Shown here: one piece after another, positions 42,189 through 51,010 of the stretch | Numbering within the stretch: position 1 is the stretch's first letter | Layout: every line of letters starts with the position of its first letter | NCBI RefSeq assembly: GCF_029962485.1 | Contig: NZ_CP073639.1 | Span: 310,001-374,000, forward strand | Length of the DNA: 64,000 nt | Source: Burkholderia cepacia | Lineage (GTDB): Bacteria; Pseudomonadota; Gammaproteobacteria; Burkholderiales; Burkholderiaceae | Direction: 5' to 3' | Notes under the pieces: generated by a model | Database searches by the model: none | What the model was told of the DNA's origin: nothing | What the model saw: the letters and a program-made list of their open reading frames with translations, nothing else | Position numbers and translations under genes: made by a program

Positions 42189-42833
42189 ATCACCTGGATG
42201 ATCTATCGCGACCGCGAAACGCAGGTGCGCAAGCTTTCCATCGACAAGGTCGGCCAGATATCGCTGATCGTATGGGGCGCGACGCTGCAGATCATGCTCG
42301 ACAAGGGCAAGGATCTCGACTGGTTCGGCTCGCCCGTGATCCGCACGCTTGCCGTGATCGCCGCCGTCAGCCTCATGTTCTTCGTGATCCGGAAGCTCGC
42401 GGAGCGGAACCGGATCGTCGACATTCGCCTGTTTGCGGTGTGCAATTTCCGCGGCGGCACGATTGCGATCTCGGTTTCATACGCGGTGTTCTTCATGCGC
42501 TCGCATGACAGGGCGTCGACCCGTATGTCCAGGCGCTGCCAACCTTGCTGTAAGGCATTCCGATGGCACTCTTCTTCACACCGCTCACCGCGTTCATCCT
42601 TCCGGCCTGACGCCCGCCCCGATTCCGGCGGCCGCCGGGCTGTCGAACTTCGCGCGAGTGTTCGCGGGCGGCGTCGGCACGTCGTTGATCGCGACCGGAT
42701 GGAACGACCGGGCGATCCTGCATCATGCGCGGTTCGCCAAGCAATCAAGCGTGAACAACCCGGCTTGCATGAGTGCCGTCGTGCAGCTCCAGGCGACGCT
42801 CTTGCTGCACGACACGCGTCGGGTCAGTCGACG
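42189..42833 (+). pseudogene. DHA2/EmrB-type MFS efflux pump pseudogene
   Basis: Pieces of a 14-TM drug efflux protein occur in order but in several frames. Frame one gives LPIDKVG-like KLSIDKVGQISLIVWGATLQ, IMLDKGKDLDWF and VDIRLFAVCNFRGGTIAISV. The following transmembrane helices are missing. A second frame gives VQALPTLL, a stop codon, then GIPMALFFTPLTAFIL. A third gives IPAAAGLSNFARVFAGGVGT and GWNDRAILHHARF to the end. The reading frame is thus broken by a deletion, a stop and at least one further shift. The N-terminal half is absent. Confidence 0.82.
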
Positions 42834-43327
42834 ACGGTCACGATATTGACGGTGCCCTGCCGGGCCATCTTCACATACGGGCACAGGCGTTCCGCGGTTC
42901 GAACCATTTCTTCCGCGATGCTTCGATTGACGCCCGGCATCCGCACCCGGACGTCGACGAGCAACGCATAGCCGCCATCCACGGGATCGCGGCCGAACGA
43001 AACCTGCACCTCGACGACGGTATCGGGTGTCTCCATATCGGCGCGCTTCTCGAGCAGATTGAGCGCACCGTGGAAGCACGCGGCGAAGCCAGCCGCGAAC
43101 AACTGTTCCGGATTGGTCCCATTGCCGGGTCCGCCAAACTCGGTGGGCAGGCGCAGGTCGACGGCGAGATTGCCGTCATCCGAGCGGGCCACGCCGGACG
43201 CGCGGCCATGTCCCGTCTCGCCACCGGACACGGCGACGGTCGTGCTGTAAAGGGGTAGCTTTGATTTCCGTGCATTATTCCGGTTAGGATCCGCTAGGCA
43301 CAACAAGACTCTGCCTTGCGCCCCCAA
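42824..43327 (-). CDS. OsmC/Ohr-family hydroperoxide reductase, start uncertain
   Basis: The conserved core runs from LYSTTVAVSGGETGHGRASG (near 43252) to the stop codon. Both catalytic cysteines are present, in FAAGFAACFHGAL and ERLCPYVKMA, and FGGPGNGTNPEQLF is the Ohr signature. It should reduce organic hydroperoxides with dihydrolipoyl thiols. The start is a problem: the in-frame open region reaches a TTG at 43327, but the only nearby ATG (43275) is in a different frame and reads MHGNQSYP. A one-base shift in the CCCCTTT run near 43250 would join them. Either a non-ATG start or a recent frameshift must be assumed. Confidence 0.7.
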   Translation of the reverse strand: MGAQGRVLLCLADPNRNNARKSKLPLYSTTVAVSGGETGHGRASGVARSDDGNLAVDLRLPTEFGGPGNGTNPEQLFAAGFAACFHGALNLLEKRADMETPDTVVEVQVSFGRDPVDGGYALLVDVRVRMPGVNRSIAEEMVRTAERLCPYVKMARQGTVNIVTVVD

Positions 43328-43363
43328 TTGAATATCATTAAAAATCAGTGATTTGCTGACTAC
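43258..43363. repeat. Diverged ~105-bp repeat, copy B
   Basis: Copy B of the element at 40785-40895. It covers the upstream region and the uncertain start of the OsmC/Ohr gene on the minus strand, so the element may be a promoter region duplicated elsewhere. Confidence 0.6.
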
Positions 43364-43658
43364 CCTCCGTGCGGCAACTGTACAGGTTTTGCCGATGGTA
43401 GCGACACAGCGCGATGATCGCGCCGATCGAGCAGCGAGTGCTCGACGACCTGCGCGAGTTCGTTGATGCGTTTGGACTGTGATGAAGCCGACAGATGGAA
43501 GCTGCTGGCGGCCGAGAAGTTTGCGCAGTAGTCGTCCAACTGAAGGTGTCGAGTCACTTGCGAGTTGAGGTCGCCGCGGCTTGAAGCGCCCCGATTGGAG
43601 TGGCGCGGCGATTTAGAGTCCAATCGCGCAGTCAAGAGATTGAACGTGAAGAAGTGAT
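43328..43658. other. Intergenic region, 331 bases
   Basis: It lies between the OsmC/Ohr upstream region and the LacI gene stop codon. It contains the distal end of repeat copy B. Broken short frames such as IAPIEQRVLDDLREFVDAFG on the plus strand may be gene debris, but no family could be assigned. Confidence 0.35.
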
Positions 43659-44735
43659 TCACCGCGTGAGCGGCACAGTGCGCAGGGAAGCCCCGCACGA
43701 TTCCCGAACGATGAGCTTGGCAACTCGCTCGATATGGTGACCGCCGGTATGCTGGGCCCGTCCTTCCATTTGCGAGATGAGCAGCCGGACAGCCTCCTTG
43801 CCATGTGCGATCGGGTCGGACCGGATCGTCGTGAGCGGTGGATTCGCAAACGCAGCAAGGGGAATGTCGTCGTAGCCGACTATCGCGACATCGTGCGGTA
43901 CGCGAATTCCGGCCTCGTTGAATGCCTTGATCGCGCCGAACGCAATCGTGTCGTTACCGGCGAACAGACCCGTAAAGCCAATGTTCCTGGCGAGCAATTG
44001 CTTGGTGGCAAGATAACCGCTGTATGCATCGATGTCGCCACTCGCCGTCCATGAAGGATCGGGTGTGATGCCGTGCAGTTCAAGCGCGTCCCGCCAGCCT
44101 TGCTCCCGTTTTTTAGCCGCATAGTACTCGTGTGGGGCAAAGCTGATATAGGCGATGCGCTTGTGCCCGAGGTTCAGCAGATGCTCCGTGGCAAGCTGCG
44201 CCGAACTCTCCGTGTCGTTTCCCATCGTCTCGAAACGCTCGAGATCGGGCGTTGCCTCGCCGAATACGACGAATGGCGTTCCCGCATTCAGAACCTGCCG
44301 CAAGTTGCCGTATTCGGTCATGCGCGGATTGACGATGATGAGCCCGTCAATGCTGCGACTTTTGACCAGATGAACGAACGCGCCGGGTTTTCGTCCCTCG
44401 TCTTCGGTGGATTCGATCAACAGCTTCAGTTCGCGCCGATGGCATTCCTCGTTGATGCTCGCCACCAGTTGAGCCAGGAACGCGTCGACGTACAGATGGC
44501 TGGCTTTCGGAATGACGATCGCGATGGTGCCGCTGCTGCCGCTTGCGAGTGTTCGAGCGGCTGCATTCGGCTCGTAACCGATCTCCTGCGCGATCTGCAG
44601 GATCCGCTCACGGGTCGATGCGCTGATGCCTTGGTCGGTGACATTGTTCAGCACAAATGAAACTGCCGTGCGTGACACGCCGGCACGGCGTGCCACTTCC
44701 GAAGCTGTGGGGCGACTTTTGGGCGTTTCGGCCAT
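43659..44735 (-). CDS. LacI-family transcriptional repressor
   Basis: A 358-residue regulator. The N-terminal HTH (ASEVARRAGVSRTAVSFVLN) and hinge helix (NAAARTLASG) are intact, followed by a periplasmic-binding-protein-like sugar domain (IAIVIPKASHLYVDAFLAQL, DGLIIVNPR, GLFAGNDTIAFGAIKAF, VAIVGYDDIPLA). Start at 44735, nine bases after the GH4 gene stop codon, so both are in one operon. It most likely represses this operon and the divergent importer through the palindromes at 46214-46351, with an alpha-glycoside as inducer. Confidence 0.93.
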   Translation of the reverse strand: MAETPKSRPTASEVARRAGVSRTAVSFVLNNVTDQGISASTRERILQIAQEIGYEPNAAARTLASGSSGTIAIVIPKASHLYVDAFLAQLVASINEECHRRELKLLIESTEDEGRKPGAFVHLVKSRSIDGLIIVNPRMTEYGNLRQVLNAGTPFVVFGEATPDLERFETMGNDTESSAQLATEHLLNLGHKRIAYISFAPHEYYAAKKREQGWRDALELHGITPDPSWTASGDIDAYSGYLATKQLLARNIGFTGLFAGNDTIAFGAIKAFNEAGIRVPHDVAIVGYDDIPLAAFANPPLTTIRSDPIAHGKEAVRLLISQMEGRAQHTGGHHIERVAKLIVRESCGASLRTVPLTR

Positions 44736-44744
44736 GAATGCGAT

Positions 44745-46160
44745 TCAGGGATGGAGATAGGCTGGCAGATGATCCGCATGCGCGCGCAGCAACTCATCCA
44801 CCATCGCGCGTATTTGCTCGAGATCGAGGACGGCCGCCGTATGGGGATCCAGCATCGCTGCATGATACACGTGCTCGCGATCCTGATTGAGTACCGCCTC
44901 GACGACCAGTTCCTGGACGTTGACGTTGGTGCGCATCAACGCGGCGAGCTGGACCGGCAGCTTACCGACGCGCGTCGGCTGAATCCCGTTCGCGTCGACG
45001 AGGCAGGGTACTTCAACCGCGCATCCGTCCGGCAGGTTGTCGATCAGCCGATGATTGAGCACGTTCCCGTAGACGACCCGCGGTGTGCCGGTCACGATCG
45101 AATGGATGATGCTGCTGCCGTATTCCACCGAACGCTCGACCGTATGCAAGCCGCCGAGCAGGCGCGACGCGTTTTCGCGCTCCCTTGGCATGACCTGAAT
45201 ATCGGCGGCGGCAAGTTCTGCGGCCAGTGCGCCGGCATCCTGCGAACCGGGATTCTCGAGCTCGCGTTCGATGAATGGCCACGCACGCTCGAATATCTGG
45301 CAACGGCCGGGGTACTCGTCGAGCGGGATATTGTATTTTTCGAGCAGTTCCTGACGGTTGTTCTTGATGAACCACGGCACGTATTCGCTGAAATGCTCGC
45401 TGGATTCCGTCGGGAAGTAACCGAACTGGGCAAGGATCTCGTAGCGAACCCGGTTCCAGTCGGGCATGGCCTTGCTCTGGTGAAGTTGCTTGAGCCGCGG
45501 GATCAGGTCGGCTCCGTTGTGCTCGAGCCGCAGGTAGAACGACATGTGGTTGATGCCGGCGCAGCGATAATCGATTTCGCCCGCCGGAATGCCGAGGTCA
45601 TCCGCCAGTTCCTGAAGCGTGTGCTGCACGCTGTGGCACAGCCCGATCGTCGGCACGCGTGTCGGCATCCGGTTGAGCGCCCAACTGATCATCGCCATCG
45701 GATTGACGTAGTTCAGGTGAAGGACGCGATCGTCACATACCTGTTCCATGTCGCGCACCATGTCCATCTGGACGGGGATCGTCCGGAGCGCGCGCATGAT
45801 GCCCCCGATGCCCAGCGTATCGCCGATCGTCTGGTCCAGCCCGTATTTTTTCGGAATGTCGAAATCGTTCACGGTCGCGGGGCGGTAGCCGCCTACCTGG
45901 ATCATGTTGATCACGAATTGCGCACCGTCGAGCGCCTTCAGGCGGTCGGCGGTTGCGGTGATGAGCGGCCGGACATTGAGGATGCTCGCGAGTCGGTGCG
46001 CGACTTTCTCGGCGAGCTGCAGCCGGTGCTCGTCGATGTCGTGCAGTGCGATTTCACAATCAGCCAACTCGGGATAGGAAAGAATGTCTCCCAGCAGGTT
46101 GCGGGCAAACACGATGCTTCCTGCACCGATCAGGACAATTTTCAGGCGACGTGCATTCAT
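44745..46160 (-). CDS. GH4 alpha-galactosidase (MelA-like), NAD- and metal-dependent
   Basis: A 471-residue glycoside hydrolase family 4 enzyme. The NAD-binding motif is IVLIGAGSIVFARNLLGD near the N-terminus. The metal site includes Cys175 in GLCHSVQ and His in AGINHMSFYL, with NPMA at 153-156. The tetrad CHSV is that of alpha-galactosidases in this family, whereas phospho-glucosidases have CDMP or CNVP. The enzyme hydrolyses through oxidation at C3, needing NAD+ and Mn2+. It should act on sugars taken up by the divergent ABC system; an alpha-glucosidase activity cannot be excluded. Confidence 0.92.
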   Translation of the reverse strand: MNARRLKIVLIGAGSIVFARNLLGDILSYPELADCEIALHDIDEHRLQLAEKVAHRLASILNVRPLITATADRLKALDGAQFVINMIQVGGYRPATVNDFDIPKKYGLDQTIGDTLGIGGIMRALRTIPVQMDMVRDMEQVCDDRVLHLNYVNPMAMISWALNRMPTRVPTIGLCHSVQHTLQELADDLGIPAGEIDYRCAGINHMSFYLRLEHNGADLIPRLKQLHQSKAMPDWNRVRYEILAQFGYFPTESSEHFSEYVPWFIKNNRQELLEKYNIPLDEYPGRCQIFERAWPFIERELENPGSQDAGALAAELAAADIQVMPRERENASRLLGGLHTVERSVEYGSSIIHSIVTGTPRVVYGNVLNHRLIDNLPDGCAVEVPCLVDANGIQPTRVGKLPVQLAALMRTNVNVQELVVEAVLNQDREHVYHAAMLDPHTAAVLDLEQIRAMVDELLRAHADHLPAYLHP

Positions 46161-46213
46161 GGCGGATATAAATGGGGTCCAATCTAAAATGCAAGCATCG
46201 GGCTTGCTACCGA

Positions 46214-46351
46214 TAGCGGGTCGCTAGATGTCGACCTGGTTGCATGATAGCGCAAAAATAGCGGAACTAACTCGCGTTAGCTTGGGGTTTTCACTCATTG
46301 CGATCGATCGGGCCGACACGCCAATATTCGCCCTAAAGCGTGTTAGCTAAC
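46214..46351. promoter_or_regulatory. Divergent control region with three palindromic sites
   Basis: Between the GH4 and permease genes: TAGCG-GGT-CGCTA (46214-46226), CTAAC-TCGC-GTTAG (46267-46280) and GTTAGCTAAC (46342-46351, perfect). The last two share GTTAG half-sites and flank an AATATT -10-like box at 46323, as expected for a LacI-type repressor that blocks the importer promoter. Confidence 0.5.
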
Positions 46352-46404
46352 GAGCGAACAAATCTGGCAGGGCGACCGCAACGGCAGGCAGGAGACAACG
46401 TCAC

Positions 46405-47349
46405 ATGAATTCGATCCCGGAACACCTGGGGGCAGACGAAGGGGCGGCGAGGCAGCGCCGGACCCGGGCGGGCGCTCATATGCGTCGTGCTGAAGTGTTG
46501 ACGGCCTGGCTGCTGATCCTGCCGGCGCTGTTCGGGTTCGCCGTTTTCTACGCGTGGCCGACGGTGCGCGCAGTCGGGATCAGCTTCACGGACTGGAACC
46601 TGATGCGCGAGCCGCACTTCGTCGGCCTGGCGAACTACCGGGAAATGCTGTCGGACGGCCAGTTCTGGAACGGCATGAAACTGTCGGCCTACTACGTTGC
46701 GCTGAACATTCCGCTGCAAACGGCGCTCGGCCTGTTTCTCGCGGTGGCGATGGATCGACTGACGAAGTCGCTGTTCGTCAAATCCGTCGTACTGTTGCCG
46801 TATCTGCTGTCGAACGTGCTCGTCGCGATGCTGTGGCTGTGGATGCTCGACCCGTTGCTCGGTGTCGTCAATGCGGCGATCAGCGGCTTGGGCTTCGAAC
46901 GCCAGCCGTTCTTCGGCGATGTCGATCAGGCGCTGGTGACGGTCGCGGCGGTCAACATCTGGCGTCATATGGGGCTCACCGCGATGCTGTTCCTGTCCGG
47001 GCTGCAGAACATTCCGCGTGACCTGTACGAGGCGGCGGCGCTCGAAGGGGCGGGGGAATGGCAGATTTTCCGGCGCATCACGCTCCCGTTGCTGCGCCCG
47101 GTGATGGTCTTCGTGCTGGTCACGAGCGTGACGGGATCGTTCCAGATCTTCGACACGATCGCGGTGGCGACACAGGGCGGGCCGCTGAATTCGACGCGCG
47201 TGCTTGTCTACTACATCGTCCAGAACGCTTTCACGTATTACAAGATGGGTTATGCGTCCGCGATGTCGATGACGCTCTGCGTATTGATGCTGCTGTACAC
47301 CGTGGTGCAGATGCGCGTGATGCGCGCTGCCGAAAACGATCTGGCGTAG
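46405..47349 (+). CDS. Sugar ABC transporter permease (MalF type)
   Basis: A 314-residue inner-membrane protein with six transmembrane helices. The cytoplasmic coupling loop EAAALEGAGEWQIFRRITLP is the EAA motif that contacts the ATPase. Typical family phrases are FYAWPTVRAVGISFTDWNL and IWRHMGLTAMLFLSGLQNIP. The N-terminal 30 residues are charged and cytoplasmic. It forms a heterodimer with the product of the next gene (28-base gap). Part of a CUT1-type importer for oligosaccharides. Confidence 0.94.
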   Translation: MNSIPEHLGADEGAARQRRTRAGAHMRRAEVLTAWLLILPALFGFAVFYAWPTVRAVGISFTDWNLMREPHFVGLANYREMLSDGQFWNGMKLSAYYVALNIPLQTALGLFLAVAMDRLTKSLFVKSVVLLPYLLSNVLVAMLWLWMLDPLLGVVNAAISGLGFERQPFFGDVDQALVTVAAVNIWRHMGLTAMLFLSGLQNIPRDLYEAAALEGAGEWQIFRRITLPLLRPVMVFVLVTSVTGSFQIFDTIAVATQGGPLNSTRVLVYYIVQNAFTYYKMGYASAMSMTLCVLMLLYTVVQMRVMRAAENDLA

Positions 47350-47377
47350 TCGCGCCTTTACCCGGACAGAGGTCGTG

Positions 47378-48298
47378 ATGTCACAAGTTACCGCGCGGAC
47401 GCGCCCCCCGAAACGTGTGCTTGTCGCCGTGCCGATCGACCGCATCGTCGCGTGGATCTTGCTCGTCGCCATGCTGGTGATCACGTTGATGCCCGTCTGG
47501 ATGGCGATCAAGACCGCGCTGACATCGTCGGGCGATCTGTTCGAGCATTCGGCGGACGTGCTGCCGCGCTCGGTGACGCTCGCGAACTTCAAGCGCGTGC
47601 TGGGATTGATGAACGTGAGCGACAGCCTCGCCGCGGGCGGATCGGGCGCCGATATCGATTTCCTGAAAGCACTCGGCAATTCGGCCGTCTTCACGTTGAG
47701 CATCGTGGTGATCCAGACCATCTGCAGCGCGATGGCCGCTTACGCATTCGCAAGGCTGCGCTTTCCGGGGCGCAAGACGCTGTTCGGGCTGTTCATCGGC
47801 TCGATGATGGTGCCGACGGTCGTGACCTTCATCCCGAACTTCATCCTCATGAAGGAGATCGGCTGGCTCAACACGATGCAGGGAATGGTCGCGCCGTTCT
47901 GCCTGATGCAGGGCTTCTCGGTGTTTTTCCTGCGCCAGTTTTTCCTGTCGATACCGCGTGATCTCGAAGAGGCCGCGCTGCTGGACGGCGCATCCCATTT
48001 CTACATCTTCGTCCGCATCGTGCTGCCGCTCAGCCTCACGCCGATCGCGACGATCGCGATGCTGACCGGCATCAACATGTGGAATGAATTCTTCTGGCCG
48101 TATCTGGTCGCGAAGGACGACGCGCATCTGGTGATTCCGGTCGCGTTGCAAGCGTTCAAGTCCCAGACGCCGCAAGGTCAGCCGGACTGGAGCGGCCTGA
48201 TGGCGGCAACCGTGATCTCGATCGTCCCGACGATCGCGTTGCTGGTCGCGTTCAGTCGCCGCATCGTCGAATCCGTGCAGTTCAGCGGCGGTAAATAA
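47378..48298 (+). CDS. Carbohydrate ABC transporter permease (MalG type)
   Basis: A 306-residue inner-membrane protein; the ATG at 47378 is preferred to a GTG one codon earlier. Six transmembrane helices and the EAA loop EEAALLDGASHFYIFVRIVL. Family features SAMAAYAFARLRFPGRKTLF and MNEFFWP-like NMWNEFFWPYL are present. Partner of the upstream MalF-type permease. Confidence 0.94.
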   Translation: MSQVTARTRPPKRVLVAVPIDRIVAWILLVAMLVITLMPVWMAIKTALTSSGDLFEHSADVLPRSVTLANFKRVLGLMNVSDSLAAGGSGADIDFLKALGNSAVFTLSIVVIQTICSAMAAYAFARLRFPGRKTLFGLFIGSMMVPTVVTFIPNFILMKEIGWLNTMQGMVAPFCLMQGFSVFFLRQFFLSIPRDLEEAALLDGASHFYIFVRIVLPLSLTPIATIAMLTGINMWNEFFWPYLVAKDDAHLVIPVALQAFKSQTPQGQPDWSGLMAATVISIVPTIALLVAFSRRIVESVQFSGGK

Positions 48299-48336
48299 AT
48301 CAAACCAACTCGCAAAATAAAGATTCGGAGATAACC

Positions 48337-49650
48337 ATGCGCTTGATTCATCGGGTAACGCTCGCCGCCGCTGTATCGCTCGGCCTTGCAGCCGCCGACG
48401 CTTCGGCGGTCGACGTCCGGTATGCCTTGTGGGACTCGAACCAGATGCCGGCGTACCAGCAGTGCGCGGCGGATTTTCACAAGCAGCACCCGGACATCAC
48501 CATCAAGTTCAACCAGGTCGGGTGGTCCGATTACTGGACGACACTCGCAACCGGGTTCGTCTCGGGCACGGCGCCCGACGTTTTCACCGACCATCTTTCC
48601 AAGTATCCGGAGTTTGCGAAGAACGGGCAGATCGTCGATCTCACCTCGTACATCCAGCGTGACAAGGTCGCCGCCGGTTCGTATGCGAACGGGCTCTACG
48701 AGATCTGGGGGCGAGACGGGAAGCAGTTCGGGTTGCCGAAGGACTGGGACACCGTTGCCTTTCTCGTCAATCTGGATGCCGCAAAGAAGGCGGGCGTGAC
48801 GCTTGCCGATCTGCAGAACATGACCTGGAATCCGAAAGACGGCGGAAGCTTCGAACGGATCGTGCGCAAGCTGACGGTCGATGCCAACGGCGTCAATGCG
48901 CTCGATCCGAAGTTCGACAAGAAGAAAGTCGCCGTGTACGGCTATCAGACGCCGGCCGACATCAATATGACCGGGCAAAACACCTGGAGCTTTTTCGCCG
49001 TTTCCGACGGATTGCAGCTGCAGGCGAAACCCTGGGACGCGAAGTATGCCTACGCCGATCCGAAGCTCGTCGACACGCTTCAATATCTCGCGAGCCTGCC
49101 GGCAAAGGGTGTGTCCGACAGCTTCGCGAACGTGAAGGCGCTGGGTTCCGACGCCATGTTCGTCGCCGGCAAGGTTGCAATCGTGCCGCAGGGTTCCTGG
49201 ATGATCACGTACTTCAAGCAGCACGCGAAGTTCCCGACCGCATGGGTGCCGCTTCCGGTCGGGCCGGCCGGCGTACGGGCGACGATGTTCAACGGTCTGG
49301 CAGACTCGATCTGGACGGGTTCGAAGGTCAAGGATCAGGCGTGGGCGTGGGTCAAATACATGGGTTCGCCCGAGTGTCAGAGCGTGGTCGCATCGCGCGG
49401 CGTGGTCTTCCCGTCGCTCAATGGCATGGCGGAAAAGACGGTCGCGGCGCAGAAGGCGAGCGGCATCGATTCGACCGCGTTCCTGACGATGGCGAAATCG
49501 AAGACGTTCCTGCCTCCGGTCGGAGACAACGGCGCGCAGGTGAACCAGGTGATCAGCGACGCCATCACGTCGGTGCTGATGGGAAAAGCATCGGCTGCGT
49601 CGGCGATGCAGGCGGCCAATGCACAGGCCAATCAACTCGTCCACAACTGA
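48337..49650 (+). CDS. Sugar ABC transporter substrate-binding protein
   Basis: A 437-residue periplasmic protein of the family 1 extracellular solute-binding type. Signal peptide about residues 1-25 (MRLIHRVTLAAAVSLGLAAA), mature start near VDVRYALWDSNQ. FNQVGWSDYWTTLATGF and GTAPDVFTDHL are the conserved CUT1 binding-protein elements; aromatic residues (WDSN, WSDYW, GSW) would stack on sugar rings. Probably captures an alpha-linked oligosaccharide, to judge from the neighbouring hydrolases. Confidence 0.94.
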   Translation: MRLIHRVTLAAAVSLGLAAADASAVDVRYALWDSNQMPAYQQCAADFHKQHPDITIKFNQVGWSDYWTTLATGFVSGTAPDVFTDHLSKYPEFAKNGQIVDLTSYIQRDKVAAGSYANGLYEIWGRDGKQFGLPKDWDTVAFLVNLDAAKKAGVTLADLQNMTWNPKDGGSFERIVRKLTVDANGVNALDPKFDKKKVAVYGYQTPADINMTGQNTWSFFAVSDGLQLQAKPWDAKYAYADPKLVDTLQYLASLPAKGVSDSFANVKALGSDAMFVAGKVAIVPQGSWMITYFKQHAKFPTAWVPLPVGPAGVRATMFNGLADSIWTGSKVKDQAWAWVKYMGSPECQSVVASRGVVFPSLNGMAEKTVAAQKASGIDSTAFLTMAKSKTFLPPVGDNGAQVNQVISDAITSVLMGKASAASAMQAANAQANQLVHN

Positions 49651-49657
49651 GGCGATC

Positions 49658-50812
49658 ATGGCGGACATCGAGCTGAAGCAAGTATTCAAGGGTTACGGTG
49701 CAAACTCGCACGTGATCCGGGACGTCAACCTGCATATTTCCCAAGGCGAGTTCTGTGTATTCGTCGGGCCGTCCGGGTGCGGCAAGTCCACGCTGCTCAG
49801 GATGATCGCCGGCCTCGAAGAGATTACCGACGGCGAACTGTTGATCGCCGGCCGTCGCATGAATGAGGTTCCGCCCGCCAAGCGGGGGGTTGCGATGGTC
49901 TTTCAGAGCTACGCGTTGTTTCCTCACCTGACCGTCTACGAAAATCTCGCGTTCGGCATGACGCTCGCGAAATGCGACAAAGCGGAGATTCGCGAACGGG
50001 TGACGAACGCCGCCAAGGTGCTGCATCTCGACACGCTTCTGGAGCGAAAACCCAAGCAACTGTCGGGCGGCCAGCGTCAGCGTGTCGCCATCGGTCGCGC
50101 GATCGTGCGGGAGCCGGGCGTATTCCTGTTCGACGAGCCGTTGTCGAATCTCGATGCGGCGCTGCGTGTACAGACGCGTTTCGAGATCGCGAACATCCAT
50201 CGCAATTTCGGGCGCGCGAGCACCGTCTACGTGACGCATGATCAGGTGGAAGCCATGACGCTCGCCGACCGGATCGTCCTGCTCAACGCAGGCGATGCAG
50301 TCGCCCGTGAAGGCAGTGTCGCCCAGTGTGGCGCGCCGCTGGAGCTTTATCACAACCCCCGGAATCTCTTCGTGGCCGGCTTCATCGGGTCGCCGAAGAT
50401 GAATTTCCTTCCGGGCACGCTGGCCGAATGTCAGCCGAATCGAGCAGTCGTGCATCTTCGTACCGGTGAACTGATCGAGGCATCGGTCGACGCGAGCGGT
50501 CGACAGAAGGGGGAGAGTGTCACCGTCGGTATCCGTCCGGAGCATGTCGAATTCGGGGGAGCCCTGCAGTCCATCATCCGGGAAGTCAAGTGGCAGGAGC
50601 GGCTCGGAGAATCGACTTTCCTGTATTTGAACGGCAGGGGCGACGGGATGCTGGTGGCCAAAGCGCCCGGGCACATCAATTCGACCACCGGGCAACGGAT
50701 TGCGTTGACATTGCCGCCCGCGGCACTGCATGTGTTTGGCGAAGACGGTGTCGCGCTCAAGCGATGCGGGTCCGTGCAAGAGGAATCGCTGGCTTGTGTT
50801 GCCGGGAAATAG
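49658..50812 (+). CDS. ABC transporter ATP-binding protein (MalK/UgpC type)
   Basis: A 384-residue ATPase with start at 49658, seven bases after the binding-protein stop codon. Walker A GPSGCGKST, Q-loop FQSYALFPHLT, signature LSGGQRQRVA and Walker B VFLFDEPLSNLD are intact, with the switch His in YVTHDQVEAM. The C-terminal TOBE/MalK regulatory domain (about 240-384, including VGIRPEHVEF) is present. It energises the two permeases upstream. Confidence 0.95.
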   Translation: MADIELKQVFKGYGANSHVIRDVNLHISQGEFCVFVGPSGCGKSTLLRMIAGLEEITDGELLIAGRRMNEVPPAKRGVAMVFQSYALFPHLTVYENLAFGMTLAKCDKAEIRERVTNAAKVLHLDTLLERKPKQLSGGQRQRVAIGRAIVREPGVFLFDEPLSNLDAALRVQTRFEIANIHRNFGRASTVYVTHDQVEAMTLADRIVLLNAGDAVAREGSVAQCGAPLELYHNPRNLFVAGFIGSPKMNFLPGTLAECQPNRAVVHLRTGELIEASVDASGRQKGESVTVGIRPEHVEFGGALQSIIREVKWQERLGESTFLYLNGRGDGMLVAKAPGHINSTTGQRIALTLPPAALHVFGEDGVALKRCGSVQEESLACVAGK

Positions 50813-51010
50813 ACGGCCATTCAGGGAGGGGAGGTTTTTTCAAAATTAAACATTAGGAGTATAAAACATATAGATTTCTGACGACACGCGAATGATGGTT
50901 CGGGTCTTGGTTCCCAATAAAAATCCTGCCTTGTTTGTCTGCCGAACGGTATTGACAACGGATCTCCCTTTGGCGCGCGAACGGCAATCAGATATTCAGG
51001 TGGAGGCAAC

